Of a stretch of DNA of 64,000 nucleotides, positions 23,445 through 34,024 are shown one piece after another. Positions within the stretch are counted from its first letter, which is position 1; each line of letters starts with the position of its first letter. The notes below the pieces were generated by a model, which saw only the letters and a program-made list of their open reading frames with translations, had not been told where the DNA came from and made no database searches. The translations under genes were made by a program, and so were the position numbers. The DNA comes from Hydrangea macrophylla (taxonomy: Eukaryota; Streptophyta; Magnoliopsida; Cornales; Hydrangeaceae): positions 112,320,605-112,384,604 of the forward strand of contig CM066983.1 in assembly GCA_033977485.1 (NCBI GenBank), read 5' to 3'.

Positions 23445-23987
23445 GTATACAAAATATACCAAGGGTAAGGCCAAGCTCATACAAGTATTAAAAGAAACAT
23501 ACAAGGTCTAGTTATATAATATATTACAAAAATACAGGGTATTACAGGAATATACATGTTTTAGATTTTGATAACAAAATTGAGATCCGAGCAAAATACA
23601 TGTGTTAATCTTAGGCCCGTTAATTATGCACGCGATTAAATGTGAAAAACATGTCTACTTTTACGTGAGTACGTTGAGTTGTCTATATGGATCAAATGGG
23701 AGATTTATGCAATTTCATGCCAGAATAAGCTTCTCGATATTTGAGAACTTAGTAGCGACAGCTACTGTGCACGGTTGATAGACTTGGACTTGTCATGGCA
23801 CTTGGGAAAAATGTTTTATTATGTGTTTAAATGAAAATGTTGACTAGATCTGGCTGTTCAAATGAAAATGTTTTATTATGTGTTTAATGGAATTTTTCTT
23901 GAAACACACGTTAATAATTTATCTTTTAGGGTGGATAATCCTTTGTTACACAGTCCTAATCCACGCGTGGCGGAATGGGGTGTGACA

Positions 23988-24480
23988 TCAAGTGAGTTAG
24001 GACTCACCTAGTGTGTGTGGAGGGTGTGCTTGGCTACCGCTTCCAAGCTTTTTCTCTCTTCTTCTCTTTCTCTTTCTTTCTTTGTCTCCTCTGTGTCTTT
24101 CTCTCTTCTTCTGTTCTTCTTTCCTTATTCTTTTTCTCTTCTCTTTTGCTCTGTCCAGAAAGTGTATGTGTATGTGTGGTGTATATATGTATATATGTAT
24201 ATATGTGAATGTATATGTATGTATATAGATATATATCACTCTCTCTCTCTCTCTCACTCTCAAACAAATTGTCAAACAAGGCACAAGGCCAAGAATGAAC
24301 TCATATATATAAAGAATAGAGTGCCACGCGTCAGACCACGAGCAAACTTGAAACTAAGTCTCTGCAGACGGCAATTGATTGGGACCAGTGGCAATCGATT
24401 GGCTTAAGATACTTTATGGCAAAAGATTGGATAGGAGGGCAATCGATTGGGATAGGGACACATCATGGATTCAGGTCGTG
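23988..24480 (-). repeat. Diverged chromovirus LTR remnant
   Basis: AAGTGAGTTAGGACTCACCT, a CT-rich tract, a TATATGTATATATG tract and several CAATCGATTGG or CAATTGATTGG words follow the same order as in the minus-strand chromovirus LTR (14695-15190), but with much divergence. Probably part of a related LTR. Confidence 0.55.
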
Positions 24481-25892
24481 ATTGCAGCAAAACATAGAAG
24501 AAACAAGACTTTTCATTTTAGGAACAAAACTTAGTAATTATGGAATAAATATTTATGATGAAGGAACAAGACTTCCCATATTTGGAAAAAAAAAAATTAA
24601 GTTACACTATTGTAATGTGCTTTGCTATACTAGACCTAATTTTTAATACTTAACCCCTTCGGTGGGCTAATTTTGTGGTTAACTGCCTATGTGAAGTTAA
24701 TTTTGACACTTGAACTCTCCTATGTGGGGCTTATTTTAATACTTAATCCTCATGTGAGTCTATTTTGAGAGGATATTGCTCCCCTCATTCCAAAATACGT
24801 GTCCACCTTTCATTTTTGGATGTTCTAAAATAAGCATCCACTTTTAAAAGTTGTAACGCCCTGTATTTTATTATCATTAATAAATAAATATTGCATTTTA
24901 TTTCCATGAGTAGTTGATTTAATTTCTATTTATAAATAATTATCTGGGGCCAAACCGTATTATTTGAAAATATAGAAAATATTTTCTATGGTTTCAAAAA
25001 AAAAATCGATATCTATATTTTTGTATAACCGGGAATTTAATTCCTATGTTAATATAATTTTCTGCATTTTATTCTCAACCGTAAAATACCAGTTTTATGT
25101 TTTAAGTCTGCGATATAGCGCGTTTTGGGTGTGGGAGCACGTGAGCTCGACCACACCGTGCGTTTCTTATGGCCTTGCTTGGAGCCCAATCAGTGGGTTT
25201 ATATATATATGTGTGTATACCTCTCATTCTCTCCATAACTCTCACAGTGTCTAAATCTCTCCCAAATTCTCTCAACCTCTCTTAATCTCTCAAGATACAA
25301 ACACACACACACAACACAGTATATACATACTCATACACACATTCATAGTTATATATATATATTGATATATCAATATCAAGAACGGAGGAGTAGAGTTGGA
25401 CGACGGAATTCGACGGCGGAAACTCTCGGTCTCAAATTCTCTTTGTAATTAACCTCTGTGAGTATTATAAACTCACTCCCAATGTATATATATGTGTATT
25501 GCAGTATGTATATGTATGTATATATGTATATATATGAAATCACCACTAAAGCTTAAAATTGGAGTTTTGTCAAACTCAACCAAATTCAATTCCGTGAATT
25601 GATTTTGGAAGATCTTTGTCCCAATAGATTACGGTTCGAATCCTACGCAGTAATTCATCCATATCGCGACGAACGGTTGATTTAAAGTTTTGACACCCTC
25701 ACTTTTATCGCGAATATCTAGAGATATAATCCGTATTAGTTAAAATTGATCGTGTATTCTTAATCTACGCGGAAAACCGAAGAGATTCATATATTACATG
25801 TCTCGGTTGAAACAGATTCTGAAAATGGGTAAAATGCAGTTTTGAAATTGAAAACAGAGGAAAAACGAAGAAGATGGCATTCTGCAAGAACT

Positions 25893-26050
25893 CGCGCGCG
25901 CGACCCGCTCGCGCGAGGCTCGCTCGCGCGGACCATTCCCCCCCTTCGCGCGCGCGATCCGCTCGCGCGACCTGTTTTTCCCCTTCGCGCGCGCGATCCG
26001 CTCGCGCGATTTGTTCTCCCCTTCGCTCGCGCGACCCGCTCGCGCGACCT
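25893..26050. repeat. CpG-rich minisatellite in solo LTR 1
   Basis: Repeats of about 36 bp built on CGCGCGCGATCCGCTCGCGC followed by a 12-14 bp variable piece; about four units. Very GC- and CpG-rich against an AT-rich LTR. It creates spurious open frames rich in Arg, Ala and Pro. Confidence 0.85.
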
Positions 26051-26340
26051 GGCAGTTTGAGCAGTTCTATGTTTTCTTATTAGGGACTGTTTGGAAAATG
26101 TTTTAAAAATTTTTAAAGAACAGTTAGGCAAAAATATTGTTTTAAAGGTCTATGTTTTAAGAATTGTACGAACAAGAACAACTTAGGCTGAAATTTATGC
26201 TCGTACGATTATCCGGCTTTGTGATTAAGTAATGGTGTTATTTGTGAAACATTGACATACATATTAGGGTTGAGGTTGTGTCAACATGCCTGTGTGTGAG
26301 GAAGTGTAAAGAGAGTAAAGGGTGGCGGTTTGGTGTGCGA

Positions 26341-26706
26341 CCTCAATATCGATCGGATAGTATTCCTGGTATTGGAGGCGACAGTGTTGTTTACGACTTA
26401 GATATCGATCGGATAGTATTCCTGGTATCTAAGGCGCGCGTTTCGGATATTGATCGGATAGTATTCCTGATATCCGAAGCGATGGTGATAGTGTTGTGTA
26501 CGACTTAGATATCGATCGGATAGTATTCCTGGTATCTAAGGCGCGCGTTTCGGATATTGATCGGATAGTATTCCTGATATCCGGAGCGATGGTTGGTTGT
26601 GATTGGTCTAGATATCGATCGGATAGTATTCCTGGTATCTGAGGCAGTAGTGTGGTGTGTGACTTCAATACCGATCGGATAGTTTTCCTGGTATTGGAGG
26701 CGATAG
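26341..26706 (+). repeat. Array of seven conserved-loop hairpins in solo LTR 1
   Basis: Each unit has a left arm, the constant GATCGGATAGTATTCCT and a complementary right arm, usually followed by GGCG or AGCG. Arm pairs are TTAGATATC/GGTATCTAA, TCGGATATT/GATATCCGA and TTCAATACC/GGTATTGGA. The arms differ between units but remain complementary, with some G-T wobbles. A degenerate eighth unit follows. Confidence 0.85.
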
Positions 26707-29397
26707 TGCAGCGTATGAATTGGATGACTGAATACTTATTACTCCTGGTAGCTGAAATGATGTGTTGATTGAATTGGATTGTTCTAAAGGAAAGAATTGG
26801 CAAAATAAGATGTTTCACAATTCATGTACAATTTCGTATTTTAATTCTTACTATATTCCCCCGTGATTCATGTTGGAATTGGAACCTTGAATATATTACT
26901 GTTAAAGTTAAATGGTACCGTTGTTTATTTGCTTATATATACATTGCGAGCACTTGTTTATTTTACTCACCAGCTTTCATAAGCTGACGGCGTTGATGCG
27001 TCCTGGACTGTATGTCCAGATTTTCAGGGGCAGGAGCAGCCAGGGTACTTCGACTATGCTAGTTAGAGGCAGGGAACTTTCCAGGAGGCTGCTTATTATT
27101 TTCCTATGTCTTTTATTTCTGAAGTTGTAATAGACTGGAGAATAGCTTTTGAATAAGGGCGTTTTGCGCCTAAGACATTGACTTATGTAATAGTTTAGCA
27201 AGTTTTAAATTTCGGAGCTTATGTTTATTAGTATCCTTTCTTTTAGAAATGTTGTTAAGTTATTTGTTGCAGGGACAATTGGTCATACTCACTTGTCACG
27301 ACCTACGAGTCCATAAAGGAAATTAAATGCTTTCCTGAATTATGCTACGTCGGGGCGTGACAAAAGTCAAGTACAACTTTTACATAAACGTCCTATAATA
27401 TCCTTACAATAAAGACAAATCACATTCATGTGTGGTCAAAAAATGACTACAAAAGTTAAACACCTATCACATTAAGGATAAAATAGAAAAGTTTTTATCT
27501 AATGAACCACAAAAATAAATACAATATATATTTCTTAAACAATGTGCAAACTTATAGTGGACACTTATTTTGGAACGGAGGGGAGTAGTATTTTACTTTT
27601 GTCCAAAATACAAGGGGGTTAAGTGTCTACTTTTGAACCACAGGGGATAAAGTGGAAATGGGTCTAACCACAGAGAGGTAAAATGTAATTAACCCATAAA
27701 AATAATATAACTATATAATATACAAAATACCACAATAAAAATACGTACATAAAATTTAAAAATATTTTCCTATGCATCGCACGAGTTTTGATTCTTAGTA
27801 TTACCATAATTCCACTGAGCCATCAAAGTAGGAATGTTTTAGGAAATAACTTACTCTTATTTGACCTATAAGATAAAAGTTTAAATTGGAAACATACTAC
27901 CATTTAAACTCAATACATATGGGATATGTATTATGTGGCACATACAGATAAATAAATGTGTCAAATACAATTTATCCCCTATGGTTAGACTCAATTTCAC
28001 TTTACCCCCTGCTTCAAAAGTGGCCACTAACCCTTATGGTTTTGGACTAAAATGAAACTGCTAACTTTTTTCACAAAATTGATGAAAATTCTATAATTGG
28101 CCAAAAATACTTAACTTAGCCCCCTCCGTGAGGATAATTTTGGGGTCAATCCCCTATGTGGAGATAATACTGCCATTTGACCCAGCCAAGTGACACTAGG
28201 TTTTTTACTCCTACTCCTTTTGGGGGCTAATTTTGGGGCTGTCTGTAACGCCCTGTATTTTATTATCATTAATAAATAAATATTGCATTTTATTTCCATG
28301 AGTATTTTAATTTAATTTCTCTTTGTAATAATTATCTGGGGTCAAACTGTAATTTTCAAAACATTTTCTATGGTTTCAAAATCGATATCTATATTTTTGT
28401 ATAACCGGGAATTGAATTCCTACATTAATATAATTTTCTGTATTTTTATCTCAACCGTAAAATACTAGTTTTGGGAATGGGCAGTATAATTTTTACCTGT
28501 GTGTGTGTATCATTGCGTGAGCTCAACACACACAAGGGTATCTTGTGTACACATTAGTGCAGTGTGTGCGTTAACTTTGTGCTGGAGTGCTTTGTGAGTG
28601 GAGTGTGTGGTGTTTGTGAGTGGAGTGTGTGGTGTTTGTGTTGGAGTGAGTGGGATTTGTAGTGTTTATGGGGACCCATTAGAGGCTATTTAGGTATACT
28701 AATCCCCCCCATTTCACTATCTCTCATCAATCACTCAATCTCTCAGACTCTCTATCTCTCATTTATCTCTCTGCAGCTCTTTCTCTCTCTCTCGGCAGAT
28801 AACACACACACACAGATAACACACATAACACACATACAGGATACACATATATATATATACACATATTGGGTTACCAAAATCAAGAACGGAGGAGGAAATT
28901 CTCAACTACGGATTATTACGGCGGAAGTTCTCGGCCTTTAAATTTCTGTATAATCATCTCTGTGAGTAATTTAAACTCACTCTCAATGTCTATATATGTA
29001 AATTTCAGTATATATATGTGTGTATATGTGTATATATATCAAAACACCATTAAAGCTTGAGAATTGGAGTTTTAAAAATCGTAACCAAAATCGATTCTGT
29101 AAATTGGGAATGGAAGATATTGATCCCAATAGGCTACGGTTCGAATCCTACGGAGTAATTCTTCCGTATGGCGACGTATTGATGATTTTAAGTTTTGTCA
29201 CTTTAACTTTAATCACGAAAATCAAGAGATACAATCCGTATTAGTTAAAATTGATCGCGTATTCGTAATCTACGCGGAAAACCGAAGAAAACCGTATATC
29301 ATATGACATAATTGAAACAGAAAACAGAAATGGGTAAATTTCAGTCCAAAACCAGAAACAGGGGAGAAGACGAAGAAGACAACATTCTGCAAAAACT

Positions 29398-29620
29398 CGC
29401 GCGCGCGAGGCTCGCTCGCGCGGACCTTTCCCCCCCCTCGCGCGCGCGATCCGCTCGCGCGACCTGTCCAGCCCCTCGCGCGCGCGATCCGCTCGCGCGA
29501 CCTGTCCAGCCCCTCGCGCGCGCGATCCGCTCGCGCGATCTGGCCTTCCCCTCGCGCGCGCGATCCGCTCGCGCGATATGCCCTCTCCCTCGCTCGCGCG
29601 GCCCGCTCGCGCGACCTGGC
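29398..29620. repeat. CpG-rich minisatellite in solo LTR 2
   Basis: Five to six units of about 36 bp with core CGCGCGCGATCCGCTCGCGC. It has more units than solo LTR 1, so the array length varies within the family. Confidence 0.85.
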
Positions 29621-29909
29621 AGTTTGAGCAGTTTTTGTATTTTCTTATTAGGGACTGTTTGGAAAATGTTTTAAAAGTTTTTAAAGAACTGTTTGGCTAA
29701 TGTATTGTTTTTAAAGGCTTATGTTTTAAGAATTGTACGAACAAGCACAACTAAGGTCGAAATTTATGCTCGTACGATTATCCGGTTTTGTGATTTATTA
29801 ACGATGTTATTTATGAAACATGTATATACATATTCGGGTTGAGGTTGTGTCAACATGCATGTGTGTGAGAAAGCGTGAAAAGAGTAAAGGGGTGGCGGTC
29901 TAGTGTACG

Positions 29910-30146
29910 ACTTAGATATCGATCGGATAGTTTTCCTGGTATTTAAGGCGCTCGTTTCGGATATCGATGGATATTATTCCTGGTATCCGAAGCGATGGTA
30001 TTGAGTACGACTTAGATATCGATCAGATAGTTTTCCTGGTATCTAAGGCGCTGTTTTCGGATATCGATGGATATTATTCCTGGTATTGGAGGCGATAGTG
30101 TTGTGTTCGACTTAGATATCGATCGGATAGTATTCCTGGTATCTGA
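29910..30146 (+). repeat. Array of five conserved-loop hairpins in solo LTR 2
   Basis: Units alternate between TTAGATATC/GGTATCTAA-type and TCGGATATC/GGTATCCGA-type stems. Loop variants are GATCGGATAGTTTTCCT and GATGGATATTATTCCT. One unit near 30058-30092 pairs a TCGGATATC left arm with a GGTATTGGA right arm, a partial mismatch. Confidence 0.8.
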
Positions 30147-30979
30147 GGTAATGGTTTGGTTGAGTCGAGTCTTGTTGAGAGAAAAGAGTCAGAAAGATGA
30201 GATGTTACATTGTTCATACACGGTCGCATAATTTCTTGCTTACTATGTTTCCCCCATGGCTTATGTTGGAATTGGAACCTTGAATATATTACTGTTAATG
30301 TTTAATTGGACTTTTGTTTTATATGCTTATATACACATTGCGAGCACTTGTTTATTTTGCTCACCAGCTTGCAAAAGCTGACGGCGTCGATGCGTCCTGG
30401 ACTGTATGTCCAGATTTTCAGGGTCAGGAGCAGCCAGAGTTCGTTGACTATGCTAGTTAGAGGCAGGAGTCTTTCCAGAAAGCTGCTTTATATTTCTATT
30501 GTCTTTTATTTGGGTTTTGTAATAAACTAGTTTAGACTTTTGAATAAGGCGTTTTGTGCCTAAGACTATGACTGCTGTAATAGTTTAGTAAGTTTTTTTT
30601 TTTATTTCGGAGCTTATGTTCTGTTAGTATCCTTTGCTTTAGAAATGTTGTTAAGTTATTTGTTGCAGGGACAATTGGTCATACTCACTTGTCACGACCT
30701 ACGAGTCCATAAAGGAAATTAAATGCTTTCCTGAATTATGCTACGTCGGGGCGTGACACTGTCTACCTATCTGAGAGTTAACTTTGACACTTAAACTCTC
30801 CTATGTGGGGCTAATTTTTAACACTAAATCTCCATGTGTGTTTGTTCTGAGAGAAACCTTAGTAGTTCCATTTTAGTTCAAAATCACTAGGAAATTAAGT
30901 GTCAAATTTTAAACTACAGAAAATAAAGTGTAAATTAGCCTAACCAAAAGGGGTAAAAAGTAATTAACCTTAAATAAAT

Positions 30980-31595
30980 ATTGAAAATACTTTTGCTCAC
31001 CCAAAATGGTTCACCAATGCTCACCCAAGTATTCCATTGGCCAATTTAGTTTGGGTATTTATTGAAAGCAAAAGAGGATTGGCAGGAAAAAAAGAAGGGA
31101 CTTGCCAGCTGTCTATTATGCTCAGAAAATGTTAGAAACTACACATTTCTTTTTGTAAAAACTAGAAAAATTATTAAAAAGCCTAGAATCAATACAACAC
31201 AAAAAAAAAAAAAACAAAACAAAACAAAAAGAAAAAGAAAAAAGAAGAAGAAGGAATCACGTTTAATTTTAAAAAGCTACTTTATTACTTAACAACCTTA
31301 TTTTCTGTTCCGTATTCTTTATCTTTACATTATAAGTCTTCTCATCTGCAATGGTAACAGTGCCATCACATGACTGGTCATATGTGGGCATGGCATAGAA
31401 AGGAGTTTTTATTCTTAAGAGTAACATCAACAACCTGCGCAAGGTACATGAGTCTAATTTAATGATTTTTTGGTACTCTTTACTATTAGCTCATAACATA
31501 AATATAAAAAAAAGTTTAACTTAACTAAGACTTAAAGAAACAACGCGAGGAAATCATAGAAACAAACAAATTCCCTAAAAAAAAAAAAATACCAT
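30980..31595. other. Non-coding stretch
   Basis: No gene seen. An A-rich run with AAAACAAAAC and GAAGAAG words lies at 31198-31255. Confidence 0.4.
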
Positions 31596-32290
31596 TGATA
31601 CACCCAAAATTGGCTCTATCCCATTACTGAGCAGTTCAAATTAGCAGCCAGTTCATGTCCCGGTCAAATCATGCACAACTCCTCGGACAAGCATCAGCCC
31701 GAGCGGTCTAGTCTACTCGAGACTCACCATCCCGAGCGGTTCATTCACGACCAGACCAACAAGTCGGGAATATCACACTGGCACGGTCCATACACGCGCT
31801 GTCAAGCCATGCTCGCAAGGCACGCCCCAGAATATTCCAGGCAGTTTCTATTCAAACTAGAAGACTAGTGGAAAGGGCAAATTGTTTCATAATCCAATTA
31901 TGAAACCCTCACAATTAATGCCAATCAATCATAATACAATTAGGAAACTTACTTGATTAATGTCAATCATATCCTAATTGGATCATCATTTCCTTATTCA
32001 TGTACGAGTAGGTCTCTTGCATCTATAAAAGAGAGCACTCACCCCCATAGAAAGGGTTCAACTTTTCAGTCTCTACAGCACCTCTATAGCGGTCACCAAC
32101 ACGCCCGGTCGACCTACGGTAGCTCCAAACTATTGTTGGTTCACCATAGGTCCCCGTCTTTTTACAGTATAGTGAACGTGCTCAGACACACACGTGGACG
32201 TAGGTACATTCATTAACAAGGCCGAACCACATACGAAAAACCAGTCTCTCTCTCTCCTTAAATTGCTTTAACCAAATTTTGGTATCATCA
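31596..32290 (+). repeat. 5' LTR of the gag-only element
   Basis: 695 bp from TGATACACCC to ATCATCA. CTATAAAAGAGAGC at about 32021 is a good TATA-box candidate. The 3' copy has the equivalent CTATAAAAGAGACC. Confidence 0.88.
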
Positions 32291-32293
32291 GCT

Positions 32294-32308
32294 TGGCGCC
32301 GTTTGTGG
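32294..32308 (+). other. Primer binding site of the gag-only element
   Basis: TGGCGCCGTTTGTGG, 3 bp past the LTR. Its first 10 bases match the tRNA-Asp-type site seen in plant Tat/Athila elements; the rest deviates. Confidence 0.55.
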
Positions 32309-32350
32309 TAACAACAAGTTCTTCATCAACAAATCTCTTGGCTGATAGCC

Positions 32351-33529
32351 ATGCCTCCGAAGAAGAGTGAGAAGACTGCACAACAGGCCAACCGGGATGT
32401 TCCGCCGACCCCGGCACTGGCTGCGGCAGTCATGACATCTGAGCAGATCACCGCGATCCTCACACAACTCTTGGAGGGCCAACGTCAAATCCAGCAACAG
32501 ATCGAAGCCCTGCTGGCCCAGCAAAATAGTCCTCCAGTGGCTGGGAAACGACCCGGGAATGTTGCGCATGGTCGCGAACCAATCTTGACCAGACAACGTG
32601 CCCGAGCCAACCCGTCCTGCGTTGAGGATGCTAGAGACATCAACAGTAGGTGTACTGCCCGAGAGGAAAGGCAAGAGCATATGGCCCGGGAATCAGTCCA
32701 GGGTCACTCGGTCAAGAGCCGAGTTGTCCGTAGGCACACAATGAACCGGAGTCATAGCCAAGCCCGATCCCAGGGGATAGCACACCGTTATGAGAAGGAA
32801 GCTTCCTCCATCTACTCGACCTACGGCCCGGATATCGGTCGGGAAGGTGTGGTGGCATGTATCAAGGACTTGCAGAAATAGATTGATGGAGTGGCCAAAA
32901 GGTTGGGCCAGAACCCTACTCAGAATCACGGCAATACCGAGACAGAGTCACCATTCTCTAGCCAGATCACGAGATTTGCCATACCGCGTAAATTTAAGCA
33001 GCCTCGCCTTGATCCCTATAACGGCTCGGGAAGCCCCGTCAACCACGTCCGAACCTATAAGGCTAAGATGGCCCTAGCCACCAACTCCGATGAACTACAT
33101 TGCCTGGCCTTCCCCAGCACTTTGAAAGGCCCGGCTGTGCAATGGTTCTACTCCTTGGAGCCCCGATCGGCCCGTAGTTTCAAGCAACTCAACAAGCAAT
33201 TCATCAACCAGTTCATTGGTATGCACGAACTGCCAAAGCTTGACATACAGCTACTGACAGTCAGACAAAGGGATAATGAGACCCTCAAGGAATTCACGGA
33301 ACGGTTTAATCAAAAGAAGCTCAGAATCTATGATCTTGATGAAACTGTCGCTATTAAAGCATTCTGCTCGGGAGTTCAACACACCAAGTGCGCCGCGCCG
33401 TTTCACAGAAACCGACCAGAAAGCTTAGTTGAACTCACATAGAGGATTGGAGAATACATTGGCACTGAAGAATTTTTAAAGACTAAAGATCCCGGGCACG
33501 TAATCAACGAGTCTTCCAGAAGTAAGTGA
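32351..33529 (+). pseudogene. Ty3/gypsy gag with two in-frame stops
   Basis: The frame starts MPPKKSEKTAQQAN with a Gln-rich N-terminal helix (LLEGQRQIQQQIEALLAQQ) and a basic segment. The capsid-like retrotransposon gag core follows (about 33010-33430: PRLDPYNGSGSPVNHV, LAFPSTLKGPAVQWFYSL, FTERFNQKKLRI). TAG at 32879-32881 and TAG at 33440-33442 interrupt one otherwise continuous frame, which ends TGA at 33527-33529. The core layout is that of Tat-lineage gag. There is no zinc knuckle and no pol downstream. The protein would form the particle shell. Confidence 0.85.
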
Positions 33530-33821
33530 AAGCGATATCAGCCCGGGAGTTCTGACAGTTCTGACAGCTCATAGCAGGCAGGGTCCAGCACTCCCGACCC
33601 GACCTCTAGTTCACAGCGGTCTGAGTCCGGCAGCCCCGACCCGACCTCTAGTTCGCAGCAGTCAGGATTCAGTGATCCCGACCTTGAATCCAGCTCAGAG
33701 TAATCGGGAGCCCGATAATCCCGACCCAACCTCCTGTCTCTAAGAGTCTCAACCAATCCAACTGTAGTGGTACTTGCCCGATCATCGGATGAGGCTCCGT
33801 AAACTGTCAGAGAGCTCTTAA

Positions 33822-34024
33822 AAAGACCTCGGGCTCCGAATCCAGGCACAAAAGACCTCGGGCTCCAAATCCAGGCACAAAAGATCTCGGGCTCCGAACC
33901 CTGGCACTAAAAAGACCTCGGGCTGCGAACCCAGGCACTAAAAAGACCTCGAGCACCGAACCCAGGCACCAAAGACCTCGGGATCACACCCGAGGCAAAA
34001 GACCTCGGGGTCACGCCCGAGGCA
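33822..34024. repeat. Tandem repeats of about 28 bp after gag
   Basis: About seven units of the type AAAAGACCTCGGGCTCCGAA followed by CCAGGCAC. The last two units have changed to GATCACACCCGAGGC. Non-coding spacer of the gag-only element. Confidence 0.8.

Larger units (their letters stand above)
13021..23546 (-). mobile_element. Tekay-type chromovirus (Ty3/gypsy), nearly complete
   Basis: A 10.5-kb element bounded by 2.27-kb LTRs and by the TSD GGAAT (13016-13020 and 23547-23551). In sense (minus) order: 5' LTR, tRNA-iMet primer site, an extra acidic ORF, gag-pol with a C-terminal chromodomain, polypurine tract, 3' LTR. By eye the two LTRs differ at about 16 substitutions plus short microsatellite indels, indicating a recent insertion. 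Nonsense codons in gag-pol and in the extra ORF make it non-autonomous now. It sits inside an older LTR (12142-23987). Confidence 0.95.
21282..23546 (-). repeat. Chromovirus 5' LTR
   Basis: 2265 bp, nearly identical to 13021-15287. In sense it begins TGTAATACCCTGTATTTT, similar to the start of the 2.5-kb solo LTRs downstream (TGTAACGCCCTGTATTTT), so the two families are related chromoviruses. Confidence 0.95.
12142..23987 (+). mobile_element. LTR split by the chromovirus insertion
   Basis: The left part (12142-13020) starts TGTCACACCCATTCC and the right part (23547-23987) ends GGAATGGGGTGTGACA: a TG...CA unit of about 1.3 kb once the inner element is removed. TTATATAAAAGG near 12447-12458 is a candidate TATA box on the plus strand. 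The outer flanks (ATTGG, TCAAG) do not match, so I cannot show a TSD; it may be an inter-element recombinant or one LTR of a lost element. Confidence 0.55.
24852..27362 (+). mobile_element. Solo LTR 1 (chromovirus-type), TSD AAAGT
   Basis: 2511 bp, from TGTAACGCCCTG to CGGGGCGTGACA, flanked by AAAGT at 24847-24851 and 27363-27367. There is no internal domain, so it arose by LTR-LTR recombination. It carries a CpG-rich minisatellite and an array of conserved-loop hairpins. The near-identical family member is at 28244-30758. Confidence 0.93.
24778..27589. mobile_element. Stowaway-like MITE split by a solo LTR
   Basis: The left end GCTCCCCTCATTCCAAAATA and the reverse complement of the right end, CTCCCCTCCGTTCCAAAATA, match the common plant CTCCCTCCGTYCC terminus. 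GTGTCCAC follows in both. Removing the solo LTR and one TSD leaves a unit of about 300 bp. Confidence 0.7.
24597..27696. mobile_element. Long-TIR foldback element, split by insertions
   Basis: The right end (about 27600-27696), read in reverse complement, has GGTTAATTACATTTTACC, a CCACTTTATCCCCTGTGG segment and ACTTAACCCCC. A decayed counterpart occurs at the left (about 24597-24660). Same family as 27958-30970. It contains a Stowaway-like MITE, itself split by a solo LTR. Confidence 0.5.
28244..30758 (+). mobile_element. Solo LTR 2 (same family), TSD CTGTC
   Basis: 2515 bp, TGTAACGCCCTG to CGGGGCGTGACA, flanked by CTGTC at 28239-28243 and 30759-30763. It aligns with 24852-27362 over its length. 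The different TSDs show two independent insertions rather than the two LTRs of one element. Confidence 0.93.
27958..30970. mobile_element. Mutator-like long-TIR element with 9-bp TSD, split by solo LTR 2
   Basis: Flanked by TAAATAAAT (27949-27957 and 30971-30979). The left end includes TTTATCCCCTATGGTTAG and TTTCACTTTACCCCC; the reverse complement of the right end has TTTTTACCCCTTTTGGTTAG and ACACTTTAT. Without the LTR it is about 490 bp and non-coding. Confidence 0.7.

Noticed and set aside
24490..24600. GGAACAAGAC words as a further copy of the 21-bp array
   Set aside because: Only a few bases match and the spacing is irregular, so chance or very distant similarity cannot be told apart.
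25842..26083. Open frames rich in Arg/Ala/Pro in the CpG minisatellites (also 29312-29674)
   Set aside because: They follow from the repeat composition, occur in more than one frame and lie within solo LTRs.
27363..28243. Reading 24852-30758 as one element with two LTRs and an 880-bp interior
   Set aside because: Each LTR has its own perfect but different TSD, and the intervening DNA lacks a primer site and polypurine tract and contains MITE ends instead.
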